A stretch of 7,615 bases of DNA from an uncultured Flavobacteriaceae bacterium (GCA_947311815.1 CAMZMA010000055.1:1-7615), one strand, 5' to 3'; counted from the stretch's first letter, positions 1-7,025 are shown. Notes: a model not told the origin generated them from the letters alone. Translations and numbers: made by a program.

Positions 1-1
1 A

Positions 2-1144
2 TGGAACGGGTTTTTAACCTTTGGAATGCTGTACTGGTTAGTACCAAGATTATTTAAAACAAAACTGTACTCATTGCCTTTAGCAAATGCACACTTTTGG
101 ATTGGTACTTTAGGTATTATATTATATACTTTACCAATGTATGTAGCAGGTTTTGTACAAGCTTCTATGTGGAAACAATTCAATCCTGACGGAACTTTAA
201 CTTACGGTAACTTTATGGAAACGGTAGCAGAAATTATACCCATGTATTGGATGCGTGCTATTGGAGGAACATTGTATATTACAGGAGCATTTATAATGCT
301 GTATAATTTAGTAAAAACAATTAAAGCAGGTAGTTTTGTAGGTGATGAAATGGCAGAAGCACCAGCATTAACAAAAGTTTCTAAAAACAGAACAAAAGGA
401 GAAACTTGGCATACTTGGATTGAGCGTAAGCCAATTAAATTAACCATTTATGCAACTATTGCGATTCTAATTGGTGGTGCAGTACAAATTATACCTACCA
501 TTATGATAGATTCTAATATTCCTAAAATAAGCAGTGTAAAACCTTATACTCCGTTAGAATTAGAAGGAAGAGATATTTATATTAGAGAAGGTTGTGTAGG
601 ATGTCACTCACAAATGATTCGTCCGTTTAGAAGCGAAGTAGAACGTTACGGAGAATACTCTAAAGCAGGAGAATATGTAAATGATCATCCATTTTTATGG
701 GGTTCTAAACGTACAGGTCCCGATTTACATAGAGTAGGAGGTAAATACTCAGATAACTGGCACTTAAATCATATGTATGACCCGCAAAGTGTGTCATCAG
801 GTTCTATTATGCCAAGGTATCAGTGGTTAATTTCTAGTGAATTAGATAAGTCTGATACAGAAAAGAAGATGAAAACTTTAGCAACCTTAGGGGTAGAATA
901 TTCTGATGATGATATCGCCAATGCACAAGCAAGTATGGATGCGCAAGGAGCGAAAATTCAAGAAAATTTATACAACGATCCAGATTTTGTAAAAAATTAT
1001 GAAGCTGATAAAAAATATGCAGCAGATAATGGTGAAGAGTTTGTAGAAATGAAAGATAGAGAAATTGTTGCATTAATTGCTTACCTACAACGTTTAGGTA
1101 CCGATATTAAAGCGAAAGATGTACAAGCTCAATTAATCAAATAA
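2..1144 (+). CDS. ccoNO: cbb3-type cytochrome c oxidase fused subunits I and II (CcoN-CcoO), 5'-truncated
   Basis: This is the C-terminal part of a CcoN-CcoO fusion of the cbb3 oxidase, the inner-membrane enzyme that reduces O2 to water at low oxygen. The frame is open from base 2 (WNGFLTFGMLYWLVPRL, typical of late CcoN helices), so the true start lies before the window and the ATG at 26 is internal. Counting residue 1 at base 2, membrane segments lie near 30-50 and 85-105 (CcoN part). A charged linker follows at about 106-135, then the CcoO anchor at about 145-168. The CcoO cytochrome c domain has the haem motif C198-V-G-C201-H202, the typical SQMIRPF stretch after it, and a probable axial Met270 in SIMPRY. 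No stop codon separates the two parts, so this is a real fusion, a form known in Bacteroidota. The catalytic haem b and CuB histidines of CcoN are mostly outside the window. ccoQ follows after 8 bp. Identification is very secure. Confidence 0.96.
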   Translation, partial: WNGFLTFGMLYWLVPRLFKTKLYSLPLANAHFWIGTLGIILYTLPMYVAGFVQASMWKQFNPDGTLTYGNFMETVAEIIPMYWMRAIGGTLYITGAFIMLYNLVKTIKAGSFVGDEMAEAPALTKVSKNRTKGETWHTWIERKPIKLTIYATIAILIGGAVQIIPTIMIDSNIPKISSVKPYTPLELEGRDIYIREGCVGCHSQMIRPFRSEVERYGEYSKAGEYVNDHPFLWGSKRTGPDLHRVGGKYSDNWHLNHMYDPQSVSSGSIMPRYQWLISSELDKSDTEKKMKTLATLGVEYSDDDIANAQASMDAQGAKIQENLYNDPDFVKNYEADKKYAADNGEEFVEMKDREIVALIAYLQRLGTDIKAKDVQAQLIK

Positions 1145-1152
1145 AAGTAATT

Positions 1153-1329
1153 ATGTTACGATTTGTAAAACATTATATGGAAGGTATTACGGGTATAGAA
1201 ATATACCCGATTATATCACTTTTAATATTCTTTTCTTTCTTTGTAGTGCTATTTTTATGGGTATCTACTGCTAAAAAAGAGTATATAGAAGAAGTAAGTA
1301 ATTTGCCATTAGAAAATCAAAATCAATAA
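1153..1329 (+). CDS. ccoQ: cbb3 oxidase small subunit CcoQ/FixQ-like
   Basis: A 58-residue protein starting MLRFVKHYMEGI. It has one hydrophobic segment at about residues 18-40 (YPIISLLIFFSFFVVLFLW) followed by a charged tail (KKEYIEEVSNLPLENQNQ). Size, single membrane span, charged C-terminus and position between ccoNO and ccoP fit CcoQ. In proteobacteria this subunit is not catalytic and stabilises the assembled oxidase. The sequence itself is poorly conserved, so the call rests largely on context. It starts 8 bp after the ccoNO stop and ends 4 bp before the ccoP ATG, so the three genes are surely co-transcribed. No clear Shine-Dalgarno sequence is present, which is usual for this phylum. 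Confidence 0.85.
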   Translation: MLRFVKHYMEGITGIEIYPIISLLIFFSFFVVLFLWVSTAKKEYIEEVSNLPLENQNQ

Positions 1330-1333
1330 AAAA

Positions 1334-2197
1334 ATGAAAAAATATATTCAATCAACTGTATTTGTAATTTTTGCGATAGTTTCTTTTTTAGGGCTTGCAA
1401 AAGCAATTGCATCGTACGAAAATCCGTTTAATTTATATGAAAATCCGCTAGTTTGGATTTTAATCATCGTTTTTGCCATCGCAATTATCTTAAAAGAAAT
1501 TGTGAATGTTACTGCTATTAATAAAGCAACAGCATTACAAATGGAAAAAGACGGTATTGATCCATCAACTGTAGATGAAAACGCGTGGATAAATAACCTT
1601 ATCAAAAAATGGACAAAAACAAAAGCTATAGAAAGCGAAGAAGAAATTGTTTTAGATCATAATTATGATGGTATTAGAGAGTTAGATAATGTATTACCGC
1701 CTTGGTGGGTATATATGTTTTATGCAACCATTATTTTTGGAGTAATTTATTTAGTTCGTTTTGAGGTGTTAGATGGCGATAATCAAATCGTTGAATATGA
1801 AAAAGAAGTTGCACAAGCAAGAATAGAAATTGCTAAATACAAAAAAAGTACACCTAATGTTTTTGACGAAAGTAAAATTACCTTACTTACAGATGAAGCC
1901 TCTTTAAACCGAGGAAAAGCTGTTTTTGAAATGAACTGTGTAGCCTGTCATATGGCTGATGGTGGCGGTGGTATTGGGCCAAATCTTACCGATAAAAACT
2001 GGATTCTTGGTGGTGGTATTAAAAATGTTTTTAACACCATAACCAAAGGAGGTAGAGACGGTAAAGGTATGGTTGCGTGGGGTAAAACGATTAAGCCTAA
2101 TGATCGAGTAAAAGTAGCAAGTTATGTGCTTTCTTTACAAGGTACAACACCTGCAAACCCAAAAGCACCACAAGGTGATGTTTGGGAAGAAAAATAA
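1334..2197 (+). CDS. ccoP: cbb3-type cytochrome c oxidase subunit III (CcoP), single-haem form
   Basis: A 287-residue membrane-anchored cytochrome c that passes electrons towards CcoO and the catalytic subunit. Two hydrophobic segments lie near residues 7-27 and 40-58. The FixP/CcoP N-terminal signature follows (DHNYDGIRELDNVLPPWW, about 108-125), then a third span at about 126-142. A charged, probably helical linker leads to one cytochrome c domain with C202-V-A-C205-H206 and a probable axial Met246 (GKGMVAWG). The only cysteines are those two, so just one haem c can attach, whereas textbook proteobacterial CcoP has two. The surviving domain (GPNLTDKNW, then VASYVLSLQG near the end) looks more like the second, C-terminal haem domain. 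Overall length stays near normal because of the N-terminal helices and linker. I believe single-haem CcoP also occurs in other Bacteroidota. It is the last gene before a strong hairpin. Confidence 0.94.
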   Translation: MKKYIQSTVFVIFAIVSFLGLAKAIASYENPFNLYENPLVWILIIVFAIAIILKEIVNVTAINKATALQMEKDGIDPSTVDENAWINNLIKKWTKTKAIESEEEIVLDHNYDGIRELDNVLPPWWVYMFYATIIFGVIYLVRFEVLDGDNQIVEYEKEVAQARIEIAKYKKSTPNVFDESKITLLTDEASLNRGKAVFEMNCVACHMADGGGGIGPNLTDKNWILGGGIKNVFNTITKGGRDGKGMVAWGKTIKPNDRVKVASYVLSLQGTTPANPKAPQGDVWEEK

Positions 2198-2210
2198 ATA
2201 AATAAATAAA
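2195..2210. repeat. Four TAAA tandem units including the ccoP stop
   Basis: The ccoP stop codon TAA is the first unit of four perfect TAAA repeats. Because the period is 4, TAA occurs in all three forward frames (2195, 2199, 2203, 2207). The A-rich stretch runs directly into the hairpin. On the - strand the same bases form a T-rich run after the hairpin. Confidence 0.7.
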
Positions 2211-2254
2211 AGAGAGGGGATGCTTTAATACTTATTAAAGCATCCCCTCTCTTT
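2209..2254 (+). terminator. Perfect 22-bp hairpin between ccoP and ccoG
   Basis: Bases 2209-2230 are the exact reverse complement of 2233-2254, with only CT at 2231-2232 between them (a 4-nt loop once the closing A-T pair opens). The stem contains a GC-rich GGGGATGC core. On the + strand a weak T-run (TTTCT) follows; on the - strand a longer T-rich run follows. It most likely terminates or attenuates transcription after ccoNOQP, or protects the 3' end of that mRNA, so that ccoG and downstream genes are expressed at a lower level. Confidence 0.8.
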
Positions 2255-2283
2255 CTAATAAAAATAGTTTTTAATAGTTGATA

Positions 2284-3705
2284 ATGGAGGCACCCAAGAA
2301 TGAACAGTTTAGAGATAGTATAAGTACCATAACTGAAGATGGAAAACGCTCTTGGGTGTATCCTAAAAAACCAAGCGGTAAATATTACAATTACCGTACT
2401 TGGGTTAGCTATATTTTATTGGCAATTTTATTAATTGCACCCTTTATAAAAGTAAATGGAAATCAATTTTTACTGTTCAATGTATTAGAACGTAAATTTA
2501 ATATCTTTGGATTTCCTTTTTGGCCACAAGATTTTCATTTGTTAGTTATTTCAATGATCACTGGCGTGGTGTTTATCATCTTATTTACCGTTGTTTTTGG
2601 TCGTATTTTCTGCGGATGGATGTGTCCGCAGACCATTTTTTTAGAAATGGTTTTTAGAAAAATAGAATTTTGGATTGAAGGAGATCGAGGAAAACAAATT
2701 AGGTTAGACAAACAAGAATGGAATGCCGATAAAATAAAGAAAAGAGCCTTAAAATGGACTTTGTTTTTCATCATTTCATTTGTTATTGCCAATGTGTTTT
2801 TAGCCTATGTAATTGGTAGTGATGAATTAATTACAGACATAAAAGCAGGCCCTTCAGAAAAATTAGGAACGCTTATTTCACTATTGGTTTTTACAGGGAT
2901 TTTTTACTTTGTTTTTGCATGGTTTAGAGAGCAAGTATGTATTATTGCGTGTCCTTATGGGCGTTTACAAGGGGTTTTGTTAGACAATAAAACCATAAAT
3001 GTTGCCTACGATTTTGTAAGAGGAGAAGGAACAGCAGGAAGATCTAAATTCAGAAAAAACGAAGATAGAGAAGCAGCAGGAAAAGGAGATTGTATAGATT
3101 GTAACCAATGTGTAGTCGTTTGTCCTACAGGAATCGATATTAGAAACGGTACACAATTAGAATGCGTAAATTGTACAGCTTGTATTGATGAATGTGATCA
3201 TATTATGGATAGAATCGGATTGCCAAAAGGATTAATCCGTTATGCAAGTGAAGATAATATTGAGAAAAAAGAACCTTTTAAACTTACTACAAGAATAAAA
3301 GGATATATCGCAGTACTTACTATTTTAGTAGGAGTATTAATCGGCATGCTATTTTTAAGAAACGACGTAGAAGCAACCATTTTACGTTTGCCAGGGCAAT
3401 TGTATCAGCACAAAGAAAACAACATTATCAGTAATGTATATACCTTTAAAGTTATTAATAAAACAACGCAAAAGATTGAAGATGTTAGTTACAAATTACT
3501 GTCTCATAAAGGAAAAATAAAGTTAGTAACCGATACTAATTTTACAGTACCAAAACAAGGATTGGCAGAAGGTACATTATTTATTGAAATTAATAATTCC
3601 GCATTAAAAAAAGACCGAGTTCGATTAAAAATTGGTGTGTACAGTAAAGGGAAATTGATAGAAACAGCGACTACTAATTTTTTAGGACTTAGGCGATATA
3701 GATAG
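2284..3705 (+). CDS. ccoG: cytochrome c oxidase accessory protein CcoG (RdxA/FixG), polyferredoxin
   Basis: A 473-residue membrane iron-sulfur protein needed for cbb3 oxidase assembly. The family was shown in Rhodobacter to act as a cupric reductase supplying Cu(I). I chose the ATG at 2284 (MEAPKNEQFRDSI, the usual family start) over the in-frame TTG at 2278. Membrane segments lie near 41-57, 84-106, 157-178, 195-213 and 341-358. Conserved cysteines are C110-GWM-C114-P, C219-IIA-C223-P and two ferredoxin clusters, C270/C273/C276/C280-P and C294/C297/C300/C304. The second cluster ends ECDHIM, with D in place of the usual P after the last cysteine, as is common in CcoG. Residues after 361 form the extracytoplasmic FixG C-terminal domain. 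The gene lies 86 bp after ccoP behind the hairpin. No obvious promoter of its own is visible, so read-through from ccoP is likely. Confidence 0.95.
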   Translation: MEAPKNEQFRDSISTITEDGKRSWVYPKKPSGKYYNYRTWVSYILLAILLIAPFIKVNGNQFLLFNVLERKFNIFGFPFWPQDFHLLVISMITGVVFIILFTVVFGRIFCGWMCPQTIFLEMVFRKIEFWIEGDRGKQIRLDKQEWNADKIKKRALKWTLFFIISFVIANVFLAYVIGSDELITDIKAGPSEKLGTLISLLVFTGIFYFVFAWFREQVCIIACPYGRLQGVLLDNKTINVAYDFVRGEGTAGRSKFRKNEDREAAGKGDCIDCNQCVVVCPTGIDIRNGTQLECVNCTACIDECDHIMDRIGLPKGLIRYASEDNIEKKEPFKLTTRIKGYIAVLTILVGVLIGMLFLRNDVEATILRLPGQLYQHKENNIISNVYTFKVINKTTQKIEDVSYKLLSHKGKIKLVTDTNFTVPKQGLAEGTLFIEINNSALKKDRVRLKIGVYSKGKLIETATTNFLGLRRYR

Positions 3706-3713
3706 GTTTTTAA

Positions 3714-3730
3714 GTTATGAGTTATGAGTT
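3714..3730. repeat. Short heptamer tandem repeat (GTTATGA) in the ccoG-ccoH gap
   Basis: Two perfect GTTATGA units (3714-3720, 3721-3727) are followed by a partial GTT. The repeat lies just after the ccoG stop in a 74-bp gap that otherwise holds only a weak hairpin. It shares the 7-bp period with two other intergenic repeats in this window. Confidence 0.6.
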
Positions 3731-3739
3731 GGAAAAAGG

Positions 3740-3756
3740 GATGCTAATTTAGTATC
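3740..3756. other. Weak hairpin in the ccoG-ccoH gap
   Basis: GATGCTA (3740-3746) pairs with TAGTATC (3750-3756) over 7 bp with one G-U, around a 3-nt loop. It is preceded by GG, so GGGATGCT (3738-3745) matches the core of the strong hairpin after ccoP (2217-2224). No T-run follows on the + strand, so it is probably not a terminator for ccoG. It could be a weak RNA structure or a degraded relative of the other hairpin. Confidence 0.4.
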
Positions 3757-3779
3757 AAAAAGATATAAAAACAGAAAAT

Positions 3780-4226
3780 ATGAAAATGAATTGGGGTACA
3801 AGTATCGTTATAGTAATAGGAGCTTTTATGGCATTTATACTCTATTTTGTAATTAAAATTAGTTCAGATAAAAAATACAATCACGATTTAGTATCAGAAA
3901 AATATTACGAAAAAGAATTGGTGTATCAGCAAGATATTAATGCCGTAAAAAACGGAAAATCATTAAAAGAAAATATCAAATTAGTCAAAGAAAGTAATGG
4001 TTTAAAAATTGTTTTTCCCGCTACTTTTGATGCGCAAAAAATAACAGGAAAAGTGTTCCTATACAGACCATCTAATAAGCATTTAGATTTTGAAATACCA
4101 ATTTCAATTTCTAAAACATATTTGCTCGTGCCTGAGAAACGTTTGTTAGGTGGTCGTTGGAACATCTCTGTAGTTTGGAAATACAATCAAAAAGACTATC
4201 TTTTTAAAGAAGCCATAACCTACTAA
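3780..4226 (+). CDS. ccoH: FixH/CcoH family cbb3 oxidase assembly protein
   Basis: A 148-residue protein with one N-terminal membrane span (about residues 7-26) and an outside-facing domain. The segment DLVSEKYYEKELVYQQDINAVKNG just after the membrane span is the recognisable FixH signature (the D-LV--YY-K-L-YQ--I pattern). CcoH interacts with and stabilises the cbb3 oxidase during assembly in proteobacteria. The ATG at 3780 is used here; a second ATG two codons later (3786) is possible and would not change the product much. Its stop codon is immediately followed by the ATG of the next gene (TAAATG), so the two are translated from one mRNA. Its place after ccoG is the usual order in cbb3 loci. 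Confidence 0.9.
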   Translation: MKMNWGTSIVIVIGAFMAFILYFVIKISSDKKYNHDLVSEKYYEKELVYQQDINAVKNGKSLKENIKLVKESNGLKIVFPATFDAQKITGKVFLYRPSNKHLDFEIPISISKTYLLVPEKRLLGGRWNISVVWKYNQKDYLFKEAITY

Positions 4227-4922
4227 ATGCTTTTATCGGCACTCATATTTGGTTTGTTAGGTAGTTTTCATTGCATTGGTATGTGCGGTCCAATTGCTTT
4301 TATGTTGCCTGTTGATAGAACCAACAAAATCAAACAATTTTTACAAATTTTAAGCTATCATTTTGGTCGGTTATTTACCTATTCACTTATAGGTGTACTC
4401 TTTGGTTTGTTAGGAAAAGGTTTTTATTTCTTCGGATTTCAGCAGCAACTCTCAATCATCGCAGGAATTACCATGATTTTGATGATTCTACTTCCCAAAG
4501 CATTTCAAAAATTTAACGGTTCTAAAACCATTACTAAATTACTATTTAAAGTTAAAAACTCTCTAGGTAAAGAACTGAAAAAGAAAGGGAATGATACTTT
4601 TTTTACCATCGGTTTTCTTAACGGATTTTTACCTTGCGGATTGGTATATATGGCAGTTTTTGGTGCTTTGGCTACCAATAATGCACTACAAGGAGCGTTG
4701 TATATGTTTCTCTTCGGGTTAGGTACCATTCCGTTAATGACTGCAGTTGTGTATGTTGGTAATTTTGCGAACGGATTGTTGCGTAAAAGAATACAACAAG
4801 CAATACCTTATGTAGTGGTTTTTATAGGTATTTTATTTATTTTAAGAGGATTAGGTTTAGGAATTCCGTATGTTTCTCCAGTGTTAAAAGCAGTAGGTTT
4901 TGGTGCTTCTTGCGCTACATAA
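4227..4922 (+). CDS. SafE/DsbD-type membrane protein linked to cbb3 oxidase (sulfite exporter TauE/SafE family annotation)
   Basis: A 231-residue polytopic membrane protein, with about six spans near residues 3-23, 41-63, 72-92, 122-148, 156-180 and 192-212. It carries the family hallmarks GSFHCIGMCGP at the N-terminus (H15, C16, C20) and GFLPCGLVYMA at the start of the second half (P136, C137). A further C229 lies near the end. These paired Cys/Pro motifs mark the DsbD transmembrane/UreH-like group that databases usually name sulfite exporter TauE/SafE. The substrate is not known. Because members sit regularly beside ccoGH, I infer a role in copper or thiol handling during oxidase maturation rather than sulfite export. 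No fused metal-binding domain is present. The gene abuts ccoH with no gap and is the last gene of the locus. The convergent uvrB ends 30 bp further on. Confidence 0.85.
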   Translation: MLLSALIFGLLGSFHCIGMCGPIAFMLPVDRTNKIKQFLQILSYHFGRLFTYSLIGVLFGLLGKGFYFFGFQQQLSIIAGITMILMILLPKAFQKFNGSKTITKLLFKVKNSLGKELKKKGNDTFFTIGFLNGFLPCGLVYMAVFGALATNNALQGALYMFLFGLGTIPLMTAVVYVGNFANGLLRKRIQQAIPYVVVFIGILFILRGLGLGIPYVSPVLKAVGFGASCAT

Positions 4923-4952
4923 TTAGGATGGTATTAATTAGTTATTCAACTC

Positions 4953-6941
4953 CTATAAATGCTCTTTCAATACCTTAATTTCATCACGTAGTTGAGCCGC
5001 TATTATAAAGTCTAAAGATTTTGCGGCAGCTTCCATTTGTTTGCGTTTTGTTCTGATTCGTTTTTCAATGTCAGATTTTGCTAAATATTGCAATTCTTGT
5101 TCTGCTACTTTTTGCAATGCATTGTCATAATGATAAGAACTTACAGCGCTTTTAGACAAGGTATTGTCAATTTTTTTGACAATTTGAGTAGGCGTAATAT
5201 TGTTTGCTGTATTGTATGCAATTTGTTTTTCGCGTCTTCGGTTGGTTTCGTCAATGGTTTTTTGCATGCTGTTGGTTATTTTATCGGCATACATAATGGC
5301 AATTCCGTTTACATTTCTTGCAGCTCTACCAATGGTTTGGGTAAGTGAACGATGCGAACGCAAAAAACCTTCTTTATCGGCATCTAAAATAGCTACGAGA
5401 GAAACTTCGGGTAAATCCAACCCTTCTCTTAATAAGTTGACACCAATTAAAACATCAAACAACCCTTTACGTAAATCTTGCATAATTTCTACTCGCTCCA
5501 ATGTATCTACATCCGAATGAATATATCTACATCGAATAGCAACTCTACTTAAATATTTGGTTAATTCTTCTGCCATTCTTTTGGTTAAGGTAGTCACCAA
5601 AGTGCGTTCGTCTTTTTCTACACGGATTTGTATTTCTTCAATCAAATCATCAATCTGATTTAAACTAGGTCTTATTTCAATTTCTGGATCTAACAATCCA
5701 GTAGGGCGAATGACTTGTTCTACAAAAACGCCTTCGGTTTTTTGCAATTCGTAATCAGCAGGTGTGGCGCTTACATAAATTACTTGATGTTGGATTTCTT
5801 CAAATTCTTCAAATTTTAAAGGACGATTATCCATCGCTGCGGGTAAACGGAACCCGTATTCTACCAAATTTTCTTTTCTACTTCTATCGCCTCCATACAT
5901 AGCATGAGTTTGTGGTATCGTAACATGACTTTCATCAATCACCATTAAATAGTCATCAGAAAAATAATCTAACAAGCAAAAAGGTCTTGTACCAGGTTCT
6001 CGTTGGTCTAAGTACCTCGAATAGTTTTCAATACCAGAGCAATACCCGAGTTCTCGTATCATTTCTAGATCGAATTCGGTACGTTCTTTTAAACGTTTTG
6101 CTTCTAAATGTTTCCCGATTTCTTTGTAATAAGCTACTTGCTTCATCATGTCATCTTGAATTTGATGAATGGCATTTTGCATCACATCGGGCGAAGTCAC
6201 AAATAAATTTGCAGGATAAATGGTGAGTTGTTGAAAAGTATCAATTATCTGATTATTTTCTAGCTGAAAACTCTCTATTTCTTCAATTTCATCACCAAAA
6301 AAATGGATTCTATACCCATTATCTCCGTAAGACGGATAAATAGTTACTACATCTCCTTTTACTTTAAAAGTACCGCTTTTTATCTCTATTTCGGTTCTAG
6401 AATACAAGCTAGTAACGAGTTGATGTAAGAATTTGGTGCGAGAAATTTGTTGATCTACTTCAATTTTAATCACATTTTTTTTAAATTCAACAGGATTTCC
6501 GATACCGTATAAACAAGAAACCGATGCGACCACCAATACATCTCTACGCCCCGAAAGTAGCGACGAAGTAGTACTTAAACGCAATCGTTCAATATCATCA
6601 TTAATTGATAAATCTTTTTCGATATACGTACCTGTAACTGGCAAATAAGCTTCGGGTTGGTAATAATCGTAATACGACACAAAATATTCTACGGCATTTT
6701 CTGGAAAAAATTGCTTAAATTCAGAGTATAATTGAGCTGCCAAGGTTTTGTTGTGAGCCAAAACCAAGGTTGGGCGATTTATTTTTTCTACCACATTGGC
6801 AATGGTAAATGTTTTTCCAGAACCTGTAACACCTAAAAGTGTTTGGTATTTTTCTTCGGATAAAACGCCTTCTGTAAGTTGTTTAATGGCTTCGGGTTGA
6901 TCTCCTGTGGGCGAAAATTCTGAGTGTAGTTTAAAATCCAT
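4953..6941 (-). CDS. uvrB: Excinuclease ABC subunit B (UvrB)
   Basis: A complete 662-residue UvrB, the normal length. It is the damage-verifying helicase-like subunit of nucleotide excision repair; it is loaded by UvrA, then recruits UvrC for incision. Visible landmarks include Walker A GVTGSGKT (37-44), the aromatic beta-hairpin region YYDYYQPEAYLP (90-101) that probes the strand, and the DESH box (336-339). The helicase motif VI QTIGRAARN follows with GRAARN at 538-543. A C-terminal UVR domain (about 623-662) contacts UvrC. All key residues are intact. The ATG is preceded at 7 bp by a Bacteroidota -7 box, implying little or no 5' leader. No LexA-type operator can be recognised. It lies downstream of the DUF4268 gene on the same strand with an 82-bp gap, so it may also receive read-through from that gene. 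Confidence 0.98.
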   Translation of the reverse strand: MDFKLHSEFSPTGDQPEAIKQLTEGVLSEEKYQTLLGVTGSGKTFTIANVVEKINRPTLVLAHNKTLAAQLYSEFKQFFPENAVEYFVSYYDYYQPEAYLPVTGTYIEKDLSINDDIERLRLSTTSSLLSGRRDVLVVASVSCLYGIGNPVEFKKNVIKIEVDQQISRTKFLHQLVTSLYSRTEIEIKSGTFKVKGDVVTIYPSYGDNGYRIHFFGDEIEEIESFQLENNQIIDTFQQLTIYPANLFVTSPDVMQNAIHQIQDDMMKQVAYYKEIGKHLEAKRLKERTEFDLEMIRELGYCSGIENYSRYLDQREPGTRPFCLLDYFSDDYLMVIDESHVTIPQTHAMYGGDRSRKENLVEYGFRLPAAMDNRPLKFEEFEEIQHQVIYVSATPADYELQKTEGVFVEQVIRPTGLLDPEIEIRPSLNQIDDLIEEIQIRVEKDERTLVTTLTKRMAEELTKYLSRVAIRCRYIHSDVDTLERVEIMQDLRKGLFDVLIGVNLLREGLDLPEVSLVAILDADKEGFLRSHRSLTQTIGRAARNVNGIAIMYADKITNSMQKTIDETNRRREKQIAYNTANNITPTQIVKKIDNTLSKSAVSSYHYDNALQKVAEQELQYLAKSDIEKRIRTKRKQMEAAAKSLDFIIAAQLRDEIKVLKEHL

Positions 6942-6948
6942 AGAAGTA

Positions 6949-6956
6949 CAAAAATA
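6949..6956 (-). promoter_or_regulatory. Predicted -7 element of the uvrB promoter (TATTTTTG)
   Basis: Read on the - strand, TATTTTTG matches the Bacteroidota consensus TAnnTTTG exactly. Only 7 bp separate it from the uvrB ATG, so transcription would begin at or within a few bases of the start codon. A good -33 TTTG/TTG at the usual distance is missing: the nearest TTG is about 27 bp upstream, and CTG occurs at 23 bp. The call rests on the -7 box and its position. Confidence 0.55.
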
Positions 6957-6990
6957 GGGAATGTTTTTTTAGCATTTGGCAGACAATTAT

Positions 6991-7025
6991 ACAAACCGTC
7001 AACGGTCAACAGAAAACCGAGAACT
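6991..7025. repeat. Five degenerate heptads with phased AAC between uvrB and the DUF4268 gene
   Basis: Five consecutive 7-mers (ACAAACC, GTCAACG, GTCAACA, GAAAACC, GAGAACT) all carry AAC at positions 4-6. The last one includes the DUF4268 stop codon (CTA on the + strand). The 7-bp phase is the same as in the AACCAAC array at 7553-7590, which also carries AAC every seven bases. Confidence 0.55.

Noticed and set aside
26..28. ATG at 26 as the start of ccoNO
   Set aside because: The frame is open to the window edge and the upstream residues (WNGFLTFG) fit conserved CcoN, so this Met is internal.
1..57. ATG at base 1 as a gene start
   Set aside because: It is in a different frame from ccoNO and reaches a stop after 18 codons.
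2278..2280. TTG start for ccoG
   Set aside because: An ATG two codons downstream gives the usual CcoG N-terminus; nothing favours TTG.
4920..4952. Terminator between the convergent safE-like gene and uvrB
   Set aside because: Only a 6-bp all-AT stem (TAATTA with TAATTA) can be drawn in this gap, with no GC core or T-run.
5088..5520. + strand reading frames opposite uvrB
   Set aside because: They are shadows of the strongly conserved uvrB frame.
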